Source of the DNA: Emmonsiellopsis sp. PD_33
Taxonomy: Eukaryota; Ascomycota; Eurotiomycetes; Onygenales; Ajellomycetaceae
Reading direction: 5' to 3'
NCBI GenBank assembly: GCA_032988165.1
Contig: JANTQF010000198.1
Location: 1 to 64,000, forward strand
DNA: 64,000 bases
Made by a program: the position numbers and the translations under genes. A model generated the notes under the pieces. It worked only from the letters and a program-made list of their open reading frames with translations, was not told the DNA's origin and searched no databases. How positions within the stretch are numbered: the stretch's first letter is position 1; the number at the start of each line of letters is the position of its first letter. Of this stretch, positions 34,147-45,205 are shown one piece after another.

Positions 34147-35828
34147 CTACTCAACCCCCAACCCCTCAAACCTCACCCTCACCCCCTCTTCCCGCGCAGT
34201 CGCAAACACCCCAATAACCGGCCCGACAAAATCCGGCCCTGTCATCTCCAGCGCATCCACACATCCAACCACCACCCAGCTCCCCGCGCCGTTTTCATTT
34301 CCATCTCGCCCCGTCGAGAACGAGAACCGATACTCGAGCTCCGTATATTCGATTCGAAACGTGATGACGGCGTCGGTCATCTGCTCCAAGCCATGCCTGA
34401 CGGTGCGAGAGATCGATTTGGCGTTGTTGGTTAGCTCGAGGACTATTTCGGAGGTGGAGAAGTCGTGGAAGAGTTTGATGTGGCGGTGTTCGTCTTTGTA
34501 GTATGCCAGGCCGGCTTTGAGGGTAGTAGTAGTGGTGGTGGTGGTAGCGGGTGTGAGTTGCGGGTTGTGGAGTGTCGCTTTGGCTATACCGTCATGTTTG
34601 CGTTGGCGTTTGCCTATGAATGTGGTTGGGTCTTGCCATTGCGAGATATCCGCGGTGCTGGCTGTGAGCGTGATGGTGCCGTTGCCGTCGTCGGAGAAGG
34701 AGTAATGATCAAGCTCCGGATCGCGGATGTAGAGATAGTCGACCCCCGGCTCTGTCTTCGGGGCATTATTGTCTTCCCTTCGAGCCAGCGACCTCCCATC
34801 ATCCTGCTTCGGATCCAGCCTCACCTGGCCCAAAACCGGCCACTCCCCTTCCTTCCACTCCGCCGTGGTTAAGAACGTCTCCCGCCCCAACACATACTTC
34901 CCCTCCCTCCTCCGCGTACCAAGACAGACACACCACCACCGGCCCCCCAGATCCTGGAATATATCACAATGCCCCGTCCCCTGAACATACTCATCCGCGC
35001 CCCTCGCGGCTAGTATCGGGTTACACTCATAAGACTCATACGGACCCCACAGATCTCTCGACCGCGCGACTGTAACCATGTGCCCCTCAAAGGTTCCCCC
35101 CTCGGAAATCACGAGATAGTACCAGCCATCTTTCTTGTACAAATGCGGTCCTTCAGGGTAAATGCCCCCCGTCCCGGTCCAGAGAGTTTTCTCCGCGGAT
35201 AATTTCTCGCCCGTGGCCGGGTTGATTTCGAACTGGGTGATGGTTGTCATTGGGCCCGGGGAGGCGGAGGCTTGGATATATGCGCGGCCATCATCATCAT
35301 CGTCGAAGAAGATGCTTGGGTCGATGCCGCGGAAGTCGAAGGGGATGGGATCGCTCCAGTTGCTTGCGTGGATGTCTGTTGTGGAGAGGATGAAGTTCTC
35401 TGTCCGGTCTTTGCTGCCTGGGCCGGTGTGGATGACGTTCGTGCAGACGATGTAGAAAGTGCCGAGGTGGTGGCGGATTGTGGGCGCGTAGAGACCGCCT
35501 GTTGATAGCATTACATCTCCCCGGCTATCCGGGGGGAAGAGCTTTGTAGATGAGTTTTTGAGGGAGAGTTGGGAGGGGCGGTTTATTGCGTTTCCTGGGG
35601 TGGAGGGTTAGCATTGGCTTTTGTAACTGCAGAGGTCATGTTCGGCAGGTAGCCAGGCATCTATCTACCTATATGTGTCCATGAGATGAGATCCTTTGAG
35701 ACGTAGATTGGCAAGCCGGGGAATAAGTGGAAGGTTGAGGTGACGAGGTAAAAAGTTCCGTCAACCAGGACAATGGACGGGTCTGGTGAGAAGCCGGGAA
35801 TTATTGGATTGACTGGTATAGAAGACAT
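34147..35828 (-). CDS. Glycoside hydrolase family 43 (beta-xylosidase/arabinofuranosidase type)
   Basis: Exons 35828-35669 and 35594-34147 join in phase to 535 residues. The three acidic residues of the five-bladed beta-propeller are visible: Asp16 in GFSPDPSIV (base), Asp145 in RGIDPSIFF (pKa modulator) and Glu201 in IYPEGPHLY (acid). The C-terminal 200 residues look like the beta-sandwich domain that follows in two-domain GH43 xylosidases. There is no signal peptide, so the enzyme should be cytosolic and act on imported xylo- or arabino-oligosaccharides. The substrate is inferred only at family level. Its stop codon lies about 120 bp from the RIP-damaged island, yet the gene shows no damage. 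It is divergent from a decayed phosphoesterase. Confidence 0.9.
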
Positions 35829-36438
35829 TTTGAAATGTATGTCTGTTTAGGTACATGTACAATGATGTTTATTGTACCTGTGAGGAGAGTATACATGGAT
35901 TTCTCCTTGTACAGGCCGACATGCGTTCTTCCCTAGTATTAGTTAGTGAGGGGAACAGCATATTGACCGGATAAATAGATAAATACCAACCTCCCCGCCA
36001 TGCTCAGGGGTTAAATCAAAGCCAAGCAGTGCCGGCAATCCTGCCCCCCACAGAACAGGGAAATACCCGGGGCAAACTCCGCGTGCATTATAAAGACTGA
36101 GTTCGGCATTGACAGGAAGAAATAAAGCACAGAAACCTCCGCCAGGTGGGTTCAGCCTATTAAATTCAATGTCATCTCAACCAGACTGACGGGGGCTGTT
36201 TTGTGGCCTCTGGGCGGTGGTTATTTATTGACATATCAACAGTAAAGTCCCCGTTGTCTCCTATGATGGAGACCGTAGTTACGTGATAGGTGAGGTTCAA
36301 AAGCAAACAGAGACAACCCCATTTCTTGGCATCTTTTTTTTTGATATCTGTCACCGCCTCACTGACCTATTCCAACATCTTGTTTCCATCCATAAGAGCA
36401 CTCAATTCCCGCGGCCACAAGTAAGCCGAGATCAAGCA
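35829..36438. promoter_or_regulatory. Intergenic promoter region between the GH43 gene and a divergent pseudogene
   Basis: About 610 bp. A CTCCCCGCC block at 35991-35999 and the run CCCGGGGCAAACTCCG near 36070 contain GC-rich hexamers of the kind bound by the carbon repressor CreA, but these are short and unproven. No coding region is seen. Confidence 0.35.
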
Positions 36439-37251
36439 ATGGCAGAATCCTAAATCCAGATTCTCTCCAACCTCCACCTGGAGTCCCCGCCATCCTACGA
36501 CGAATTCTCAATTAGCCCAATGCCCCGCATCTAGCATTACTCGGTGATAATGCGAGGGGTGAAAAAACCCGGGCTCTTCAATTTCTTCCGTCGCCAGCTC
36601 GCCAGCTCGCCAGATTGGAGACTGTCTTCCTCCTCCTCAGAAATCATGAACATACTTCTCCAACTGGGCAAGGGCTAGGGCTCGACTACGAGCTTTGAAG
36701 ACGAGATGAACCAGCAATTCCAGCAGGGCGAAATACGGGGCAGATCTGCCTTTCTGGACAGGCCACTCTACGATCTCTCGCATTCTGTTACTGTCCTGGG
36801 CTGCACGCTGCATTAAAACATCACCTCTGAGCAGGATCACAGAGTTAGATACGGGACCATAGATTTCTACCGTATTAATGACTGGTCGGTCGACGGCCAC
36901 CGGGAGGCCCACCGCGCAGACCTAGCCTGGCTCAATGAGCAAGTCGACTTGATCTCCCGTTCGGAGCCGGAAAGGAAGATTGTCATTCTTACCCATCACT
37001 CCCCCTGTCTCGATGGAGGGGCTATGGATCCTAGACAGGCAAGAAGCGCAGTTTCATCTGCGTTTGCGACTAATGTTTCAAACGAGGCTCGTTGGAAAAT
37101 CCAAAGTGTCAAAGTGTGGGCGTTTGAGCAGACACATTTCAACCGTGACTATGAAGATGAGGAGGCTGCCAAATGGTTTGTTACGGATTAACAGGGTTCT
37201 TATTTTGGTCAGTCTAAGGGGTTCGATGAAGGAAGGGTTATTCGGGTTTAG
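36439..37251 (+). pseudogene. Decayed calcineurin-like metallophosphoesterase
   Basis: Starting at ATG 36439 the sequence reads MAES-stop-IQILSNLHLES, clearly the IQILSDLHLE start of this family with a stop at codon 5 and the metal-binding Asp changed to Asn. Downstream, parts of the protein are found in different frames: FEDEMNQQFQQGE, YDLSHSVTVLGCTLH-stop, YGTIDFYRINDWSVD, LAWLNEQVDLI, KIVILTHHSP (metal-binding His pair intact) and VKVWAFEQTHFN, where intact members have VWAFGHTH. At least three stops and a frameshift are present, so this is a dead gene. It is degraded by scattered changes, unlike the transition-only damage of the island. Confidence 0.75.
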
Positions 37252-37574
37252 GACTAATCCTAGGTAACTACCGCCTTTGCGAAATGCGATATATGACCCA
37301 ACTGAAGAGGACAGCGATTGGGGAAATCTCTAAATCATCAAACTGACTGCTATCTTATGAGGAAATCTCATGACAACTCATGAACAGGACACACTCAAGA
37401 ACTGTCTATATTATTCAATATCGTTATTCACTCCTAACCCTTTTTGACAGGCAAAATAACATTCAGTGTCATTTCCGGTATAAATAGAAGTCAATCCACG
37501 AACCCCTATCAGCCTCCCGCTACCTAAGGAACCGGTCATATTTGATTTGTGTACAAACAAAGCCTCCAATCTTC

Positions 37575-38549
37575 TCAGATAGAGCCATCAGCAACGACCG
37601 CCCGATGGTCCGAAAAGAAAATACCATCATCGAACTTGTTCGGTAGCACAGCGTAGCTTTTCACATCCCACTCCTCCTTCCTGCGTGAATTTCCAGGACC
37701 CAAAAACACATAGTCGATACGTGTCAGGCCAACATCCGAATCAAACCCGGTGAACGTCTTTCTGTTTCCGTATATATATTTATCGGGAAATGATTTTGGC
37801 GGATCGAATACGGCCGTCGAGTTTGAAATTGTCATATACGCTTCCTGATCCTCCTCGCTGTTGAAATCGCCCGTCAGCGTAACACCGGCGATCCGACCCT
37901 TGTACTTGTCGTTCTTCTTATATTCGTCAATAAGTCGGAGGATGAGCTCTGTACCGTGCAAACGAGCGGCGGAAACCTCGTGGTCGAGATGCGTGTTCAA
38001 GGCCAATAGCAGCTTCTTGGATTTTCGATGTTTGAAAACGCCAATAGTCACAATGCGTCGGTTACTCGCGCCCCACCCGAAGGATGGTACATCAGGAGTC
38101 TCTGAAAGCCACTTGGTCTCAAATTCGAGCAATTCCCAGGCAGACTCCCGATAGAGAATGGGAGAGAATTCTCCTTCCCTTTTTCCATCATCCCTCCCGA
38201 CGCCAATGTATGTCCAGTCCCGGCCGCCGCTGCTTGGGTGCTCGTTAAGCCCGGTTATTATATCCTCCAGCTGTTCGGGAAGAACTTCCTGCATGCCAAC
38301 GAAAGCATTATCAACGGAGCCTGTCCCAAATGCGACTTGGGTAATCAAGTTCTCGCGACGATCGGGCCAGCCTTTCTCGTTTCCGGATGGCTTCGCCGCA
38401 TATCGAATGTTGAAGGAGATTAGGCGTAGGTCTAGTTGCTCCTGGTGTTTGGGCTTGGAATGTGTGGGGATGGCTGATGCGTGTGTCAGCGTCGACCAGA
38501 GTATGGCAATGCCATAAACGGCAGCTCTGATAGAGGTAAATTTGACCAT
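37575..38549 (-). CDS. Secreted endonuclease/exonuclease/phosphatase-family protein
   Basis: A single-exon gene of 324 residues. Residues 1-26 form a typical signal peptide ending ASA. The EEP fold motifs are all present: SFNIRY with Asn48, MQEV with Glu88, NTHLDH at 185-190, TGDFN at 227-230, TRIDYVF at 277-282 and the terminal SDHRAV with Asp314-His315. These residues bind the metal and perform phosphodiester hydrolysis in the family. Fungal secreted members of this size are mostly uncharacterised; a nuclease or a phosphatase is possible. The gene is intact, opposes the phosphoesterase pseudogene and lies in normal-composition DNA. Confidence 0.88.
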   Translation of the reverse strand: MVKFTSIRAAVYGIAILWSTLTHASAIPTHSKPKHQEQLDLRLISFNIRYAAKPSGNEKGWPDRRENLITQVAFGTGSVDNAFVGMQEVLPEQLEDIITGLNEHPSSGGRDWTYIGVGRDDGKREGEFSPILYRESAWELLEFETKWLSETPDVPSFGWGASNRRIVTIGVFKHRKSKKLLLALNTHLDHEVSAARLHGTELILRLIDEYKKNDKYKGRIAGVTLTGDFNSEEDQEAYMTISNSTAVFDPPKSFPDKYIYGNRKTFTGFDSDVGLTRIDYVFLGPGNSRRKEEWDVKSYAVLPNKFDDGIFFSDHRAVVADGSI

Positions 38550-41459
38550 TGGAAAGAATATGATCTGCTTTACTGGGCCAGATCTCCCAATGTTCCAAAA
38601 AACAATCTAAAAGGTCTTATATGTGGACGATAGTATCATCTACCAGGAAGGATCTCCGGTGGGTGTTTCCTTGATATATGTTCGATAAAAGGGCAGCAGG
38701 TCGGCGCTACTTTTGTCCAGTCTAATAATTGACGTTATTCTAGCAGAAAGAGCACGGCGTCTCTGCCACGAATAGAAGCTCCAGCCTCGACCACGCGGTA
38801 TATTCAGCAGTACAAGAAGCATCACGCCGAGACATCATCCCCACTAGGGGACACAGGCATCCCAGGCTACCCACATTCACTGTAAACCTAGTCACTCCAA
38901 AGTGCTATCCTGCCCCTTGTTTGTTAGATCCTGGCACGAAATGTAACTGCTGCTTTTCAAGTTGTTACTCCGCCATGATAGCAATTCGAAACCAGACTGC
39001 CAGGCATGTTGCAGCGACACCTTGCAACAAACAAATAACCATATGCAAACAAGAAATGATTACACCCCCACAACCCATCCTCAAAAATACCAACCATTTG
39101 CATGACCAAAAATAATCACCCACTCCATCCCCCTCTCCTTCCCACGTGTCGGATGTGGGCATAAACAGCCAATCACAATTGAGTATCCGAGTAAGCTTAT
39201 TTCGCCAAGCCGGCTAAGAATAAGCGTGACCGGGATCAGCCGCCCAGTACCGACACGCAGACCAATCAGGGGCCAGCAAACAGGGCACGGGTAGCCGAGG
39301 GCGGATCGGATCAGATGCAAGGGCGGGTGACAGGGTCAGGAATTATAGTAACTACTAGTATATACCAAGGATGATGGTTTTTTCTTCCAAAAGTTTGTGA
39401 CGGGGTTGAATCGCGGATTCTGCTCTAGAACTTTCTTATGATCTTATCCGCCTCAGAATATCAACTTTTGATGAGATTGCTAAATACGGCAGTGCTACAC
39501 AATTTACTGGTGTTGTATGTCCCCCTGTTACTTGAACATCCATCATTAAATAAAAGTTGATTAGAATCTAAATTCCCGCTTTGGTACTTTTGTCTGCCTT
39601 TAACAGTGACTTCGGCAAATTCTCTTGCTATCTATGTTTAGTCTCAAGATCGATCCAGACTACCACGGTGAATACTAAACTGTTCGAAGCAAATAGCATA
39701 GCGTGGGCTAGAGCCGCCATCCCTCAGTCCGGTATATGGATAACATATTTCCTGATTTGTGCCGTTGTTACATTTCTATGCCTTTAAGCCGGGAACTTGT
39801 TAAAATCATCTAAAACCGAAATGACTACAACCCCATCTTCTTAGGCTGCTCTCCGTTACAACATGTATGGAAGCAAACCCCATAGACTACCAAAAGGCCA
39901 GCGGTAGGTTATATCCTCCAGGTAGCGTAAGAGCATATTTCCGTGATAACTATCCAAAATACCTGCTATCTCTGTGTTGGCTGTCAATGAAAGATACCTC
40001 CCTGCCTGCCAATGAGCTGTCCCTTGGAGATTCGTCAGATCTAAATTTATCTATCTACCAAATTATATGTAAATTCCGTGAGGTAGCTATGCTGACCTGA
40101 GGTTAAGCCACCGTAGGGAATTTGAGGTTGGCTTTCCCCCTTATCCATCCCGCTATGTAGATGCAAAGATTAACTCACGATAGTGATACCTCACAATCAA
40201 TATCTCCAAAGTTATCTAACAAGGCCTAAAAATAGTTCTTTGTATCCTAGTCAGATTACAGAGATGCGGCAAGTAGAGTTACGCTATAAGGGCTATCCCT
40301 GAGTTTTTAGCAGGCGTTCTATTGTCTTGTACTTACAAAGTTGTCTATATATATATATCCTCCCTAGAAGTAGCCAAATGATACTACGCAACATCAAGAA
40401 AGTTCCATTCGATGCAAACCGGATAAAAAATTAATTTGTTATTGCGCGACATATTTTCTTCATAGTATGCTAGCAGAATGTCATTCCAGATTTATTTACT
40501 TCAATGAGTCAGATGGCAATTCAGAATATAAACATAGAGGAAGAGATACACACATTCATTACAACCAAACTATAGAACCTACTACACTGCGCAACTACCA
40601 CTGCAGTTAAAGGCAAGAAACATATGAGATGAGTTCTCTGATATGATCACTTATATTGATAAGTGAGGCAAGATAATCTCCTATGGTCACCCACCACCTA
40701 ATATCCAGCTCTCCGCGGCAATATGACAAAGACACGGTGATTTCAACTGGCAAGAAGTGTCCGAGTCTCCAAATCGTGCAAAGAAGATGCGATCAAGGCT
40801 GATTTTGAAGTCCATCAAGGTGCACTTGGAATACCTGGAACGAGCCCCGAGAAGGCGCGCCTAATTGAATCACGTAGCTAACGTATAAGAGGACCGTACG
40901 AAGTAGTAGTGAGGGAAAAGATGATTGATTGATCTGTTCTACTAACTACTAGTAGTATCTATGGGGTCCGTTCTAGCGTGCAATCTCCCATTAACTACGT
41001 CATTAATGCAACGGACAGTATCATGCCAGTGATTATGATCTCAAATCATCCAACGCCAGATTTATTAAATCCATTCCATCAGGGTTGCTTTGTCATTATG
41101 GAAATTACGCAGAACGTCGTATCGTGACATTTCTATGGGTGTTTGACTGGACCGTGCCAAAAGGTCCTCAGGTTTAGGTTTGCGCCCCTTGTCGATCCCT
41201 GCAGAATCCAGATCCCGGAGACATATCCGACAAAAAGTCTCCGAAACTTTGCCCTACGGGCTCAGGCAGCGTGCGGCGAAACTTTTGTTTCGTAACGCGC
41301 AGCCCCAAGAAAGATGTGTATATAAAGGGATGATATTCTACTATGGGTGAGCTCGTTTCCCGGATCTTACGTCTCCCTATTCGATTTTCCAGACAGCCAC
41401 GAACAATATACATCCTCTCACCATCCCTCTACTCACCCCGCTCATACAAGACCATCACA
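38550..41459. other. 2.9-kb gene-poor region with promoter-like sequence and the methyltransferase promoter
   Basis: No gene is supported. 39,130-39,340 is GC-richer and contains CCAAT twice (in AGCCAATCAC and GACCAATCAG), a CACGTG and a GGCTAAG, resembling a fungal promoter, but no coding frame follows it. 39,560-40,950 is AT-rich with short open frames that match nothing I know. Close to the right end, TATATAAAG at 41,319-41,327 is a good TATA box for the methyltransferase gene. Confidence 0.4.
41319..41327 (+). promoter_or_regulatory. TATA box of the methyltransferase gene
   Basis: TATATAAAG lies 133 bp before the proposed start codon at 41460. A TATA box this close to the alternative ATG at 41343 (16 bp) argues that transcription starts downstream of that ATG and that 41460 is the real start. 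Confidence 0.5.
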
Positions 41460-42386
41460 ATGCCTCACGGTTCGCGAGGTAAGATTCTATTCCCCATCTC
41501 TCTCATCCAATTGGAAACCATTCACTCACCATTTCTAGACTCCTCCCAATACTGGTCCAACTTTGTCAAAAATTACACAAGGTTGGTAGCCAATGGACCA
41601 AGCCATGGTGCCGCTATCCATCTAGCGGACGCAGTGAATGACATCTTGCCATTCTCAAAAGCCTCCGGCATCCTCGAAGTTGGCTGCGGTGGAGGCCAAC
41701 TGATCACCGACATCTTGGAGAAGCATGCTACCGCGCTCCCCGAAAATTCACGTATCATTGCATCCGATTTCGTGGAGGGGATGGTAAATATCGTTGTCGA
41801 CCTCAAGCAAACCCGAATCGGCCAGGGGGATGCTGTATGGAATCGACTTGAACCCATCGTTATCGATGCGATGGACCTATCCCGCTTCGACGATGGTAGC
41901 TTTAGCCATGTGCTCGCTGGGCTAGTGTATGGCAACCTACCTGATTCAGCGATGGGGTTGAAAGAAGCACACCGCGTTCTTGAGGATGGCGGTGTCATTG
42001 GGTTAACCAGCATCCTCTCGGCTGAGTGGATGGAGTTATTATCGGCTATCAATGAGATCCGACCAGATCTACCACCCACGCCAAAAGTGAAAACCATCGC
42101 CCCGACGTGGTGCGAGGCGCAGCAGGCACGAGGGCATCTGGAGAATGCGGGGTTCCGGGATGTCTCCGTGCATGAGTTTCCGGTTGTTTGGAAGTTTGAT
42201 ACGTACGAGAAAGCGAGAGCAGACTTGTTTGATGCGTTGCCGTTTGTGGGGACGTGGTTTGAGAAGATGACTGAAGAGGAAATTGAAAAGACGAAAGATC
42301 GGGCAGTTGAAAGGATAAAAGAGATGTACCCAACTGAACCGAACGCGCTTCGGGGGACGGCGGTTCTGGCTATTGGTAGAAAGTAG
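41460..42386 (+). CDS. SAM-dependent methyltransferase (UbiE/Methyltransf_11-25 type)
   Basis: Exons 41460-41478 and 41539-42386 give 288 residues. The first exon has only six codons (MPHGSR). The 60-bp intron is in frame and lacks a stop, so retention would keep the protein in frame. The class I methyltransferase motif I ILEVGCGGGQL is at 51-61, followed by IIASDFVEGM (motif II), IDAMDLSRFDDGSFSHVLA and EAHRVLEDGGVIGLTS. The C terminus is charged and lacks membrane segments, so it is a soluble enzyme. The methyl acceptor cannot be told from sequence; small molecules are the usual substrates of this group. No biosynthetic partner gene is adjacent. Confidence 0.85.
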   Translation: MPHGSRGKILFPISLIQLETIHSPFLDSSQYWSNFVKNYTRLVANGPSHGAAIHLADAVNDILPFSKASGILEVGCGGGQLITDILEKHATALPENSRIIASDFVEGMVNIVVDLKQTRIGQGDAVWNRLEPIVIDAMDLSRFDDGSFSHVLAGLVYGNLPDSAMGLKEAHRVLEDGGVIGLTSILSAEWMELLSAINEIRPDLPPTPKVKTIAPTWCEAQQARGHLENAGFRDVSVHEFPVVWKFDTYEKARADLFDALPFVGTWFEKMTEEEIEKTKDRAVERIKEMYPTEPNALRGTAVLAIGRK

Positions 42387-43290
42387 AAGAGTGTGGTTAA
42401 CGGCGGTTTTAACGCCAGAGGCCATAGGACTTTGTGGTATATAATCAGCTATTACTTTCTACTTTGACTCAATTTAATGAGTAATGTACACAAATGTTGA
42501 AAGCGCATACCTAGGTGAATCTCCATTGGTGTCTAGAACATTCGGATAGATTGTGCCCAAGTTTCCGCCTCCCACTTGTGCAGGATGATACCAGGATAGA
42601 GTCTTTAGCACCGCCTCTCCTAGGCAAACAGCTGTTAACACTGTCCTGCCGTTTTGGCAGGCAATCGACTAGGATATGTGGTCCTATTCCGGCACTTCAA
42701 CAGACACCAACGTTTTGAAGTCTTTGGTGTTGAAGAAATCGCCTAATAGACTGCTCCATATGTGTTGAGCTTGAGTTGGAACTTCAGTCACCGTGAAATA
42801 TTTGCGAGTCTCCATACCCGGCGACCGACAGCGAGGTTGTATAAAACAATATTTAGAGCCACTGGCCTCTAAAGATTTATCCCTTTTGGTCCAGTTGGCT
42901 AGTTTGTTTCCCACAGGCTGTTTCCCACAGGCTGTTACCCTCAGCCTCCGGCTCATACATCTTCCTGTTATTGGCACACTTCTAGGACTCCGTTTTGGGA
43001 GGTTGGTGCATAAAAGCAAGGTCCTGTCGTTGCCGGCTGCGTAAGATCTTGGAGTAAAAGCTCCAGTCGGATTGTTCGGGGCGCTGGGCTGCTTTCCCAG
43101 CCCCCATTGGCCATCAAATAGGATCGATATTGGCGATGCGGATTATGACCGCCTATCCAACGCAGGATTTGATAGTTATTAAAACAAGAAATGGAGTGAG
43201 AGGCAAGCTAAGTCGCCGTAATGAGGTTTGATATTCGATTTAAGGGGTTGGAAGTTGATATTTCCGGCTATGGCTAGCGGCGGCCCAATT
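42387..43290. other. Intergenic, no gene seen
   Basis: About 900 bp of mixed composition between the methyltransferase and the direct-repeat element. A tandem duplication of TTTCCCACAGGCTG is at about 42907-42935. A short hairpin GCTGGG...CCCAGC lies near 43085. A 111-codon minus-strand frame at 42,684-43,019 has no recognisable features. Confidence 0.4.
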
Positions 43291-43295
43291 GGAGA

Positions 43296-43568
43296 AGAAG
43301 AAGGCACCACCAAGCAGAGGGCAGTTTCCCCCAAAACAGCTTACCCAGCATGATTACTTCCTTTTACCACCCAGTTTATTTATTTTTATTTACTTTTAAA
43401 ACCCAGAATGTTTTCCTCTCCTTTTCTAGTTAGCAGAATCAATAAGATTCATAATTTTAAATTCATTCTAATTAGTTGAGGTATTTCCTCAATTATATCA
43501 TTGATCTCATTCTCATGTAATACTGCCAAGCAGGTAATAACACCATATTGCCATATTCATCTCTTTTT
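43296..43568. repeat. Left direct repeat of the TRIM-like element
   Basis: It contains GATTACTTCCTTTTACCACC and CATGTAATACTGCCAAGCAG. It keeps more C and G than its partner, for example CCACCAAGCAGAGGGCAG against CTATCAAGTAAAAAGTAA. Confidence 0.78.
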
Positions 43569-44772
43569 AGTGCTCACACTCAGAATTAAACTGAGAGTCT
43601 CAGTTGTGCTAAGTTCATATAATCATGATAATTTCTACCCTTAGATAGATGATATAGCTTATTTAAGACACACTATATTAAATTATTATTTCTTTAGAGT
43701 TTAGTATCTTTAATCAAGATATAAAGGAACTCATCAACTAAATAATCTAACATTTAAAAGTAATAAACTAAAGAATTCTTATTTTTAAATAGTTTTTTTT
43801 TACTCAATCTAAACTGTCTGAACCTTCTATCTTCAATTAAATTAAAATAAATAATCTTATCTTCTTATATTATTATTCTAACTTCATTATTATCTATTTT
43901 ATTTATATATTATTTTAATTTTATCATTCTACTATAATATTAGCATTAGTTTAAGCATTTTATATCTATTTAGTCTTATTTAGTTTAATTTATTTTAGTA
44001 CTTTCTAGATATTTCTTCAAAATACCTTCTTCTTTTATTAATTAATTAAAGTAATTATTTCATTCTAATTTCTCAGCTCAACCAGTACAGCTAGTAACAA
44101 CAGATTTGATTGTTAATTACCTAGTAAAATTATAAAAATAATAGATGGAATTAATCAATTAGTTAGTACATTCCTTATTAGAAGCTGTTAAGTTAATATA
44201 AATAGTAGTATAAGAAATCATGGAGGATCTAACATACTACTCCTTAGATAATACTACTTAAGGCCTTTTAATAATAATAAATACTAAGCTAATTATCATA
44301 CTTTATCATTTTAAAGTCTATAGATAAATGATGAGCTTTAATTTTATAATAATATTAGCCTCAGATATCTACTATACTATTAATAACTAAAGTGACATAT
44401 ATTATATATATTTTCAACTGAGTATATTAGAATGAAGGGAGGATCAATCAAATTATAATAATTAATTTATTTAGAATGTATTAAATGGTCTTAATGATAC
44501 TAAATGATCTGATAGAGAAATTAATAAGATAATTAAATATAATTTTAATAGTAAGTTTTATTATAAGATATAGTATATAGGCTTTTCCCTTCATATAGAT
44601 TCTTAATATCTTATTTCTCTTCCCCATTTATTAACTTTATTTTATTTACTAGTAATTTGTATACTCAATTATTTATATTCTTCAACTACTTGTATAGCTT
44701 ATTATCTAGTTTATTATTCTTATATTCCTTCTATGTTATCACTTTGAGGATGAACCAAAAAGCTAGGGGATG

Positions 44773-45045
44773 AGAAGAAGATACTATCAAGTAAAAAGTA
44801 ATTTCCTTTAAAATAGCTTATCTAGTATGATTACTTTCTTTTACTACCCAGTTTATTTATTTTTATTTACTTTTAAAACCCAGAATGTTTTCCTCTTCTT
44901 TTCTAGTTAGTAAAATTAATAAGATCCATGATTTTAAATCTATTCCAACCAGTTGAGGTATTTCCTTAATCATATTGTTGATCTCATTCTCATGTAATAC
45001 TGCCAAGCAGGTGATAATGCCACATTGCCACATCCATCTCTTTTT
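44773..45045. repeat. Right direct repeat of the TRIM-like element
   Basis: Aligns over its full length with 43296-43568. It ends 160 bp before the start codon of the branched-chain dehydrogenase gene, so it may contribute upstream regulatory sequence. Confidence 0.78.
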
Positions 45046-45205
45046 GGAGATGCCGCTCACGTGACGCGTCTCATTGCCGACGCCGACGCCAACCGAGCCT
45101 GCCAAACAGCCGAACATCAACGACATCAACTCTCCTCAACTCCATTTCTTCGTCTGTGAGGTTTCGAATTGGAATATAGGACGCTCACTTATCCAATTCA
45201 ACACC
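45046..45205 (+). promoter_or_regulatory. Remaining proximal promoter and leader of the E1-alpha gene
   Basis: Only 160 bp separate the TRIM-like element from the start codon. The sequence TCACGTGACGCG (45057-45068), an E-box core of the kind bound by bHLH factors, lies at its left end. The same 12 bases occur in the BUD22-side promoter at 62053. Confidence 0.5.

Larger units (their letters stand above)
43296..45045. mobile_element. Non-coding element with 273-bp direct repeats (TRIM-like), flanked by GGAGA
   Basis: Two 273-bp direct repeats (43296-43568 and 44773-45045) enclose 1,204 bp of AT-rich, CpG-free sequence without a coding frame. Both repeats begin AGAAGAAG and end CATCTCTTTTT. 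The outer flanks are the same pentamer GGAGA (43291-43295 and 45046-45050). Equal repeat lengths and a 5-bp duplication indicate insertion of a terminal-repeat element of TRIM type. The ends are not the canonical TG...CA, so the family is unusual or the borders are slightly misplaced. The two repeats differ largely by C-to-T and G-to-A changes, heavier in the right copy. Confidence 0.72.

Noticed and set aside
34112..35505. Plus-strand frames opposite the GH43 gene
   Set aside because: Shadows of the conserved minus-strand GH43 reading frame, which carries the catalytic motifs.
41343..41459. Start of the methyltransferase at ATG 41343, adding 39 residues
   Set aside because: It lies 16 bp from the TATA box, probably upstream of the transcription start, and the added residues look non-conserved; not excluded.
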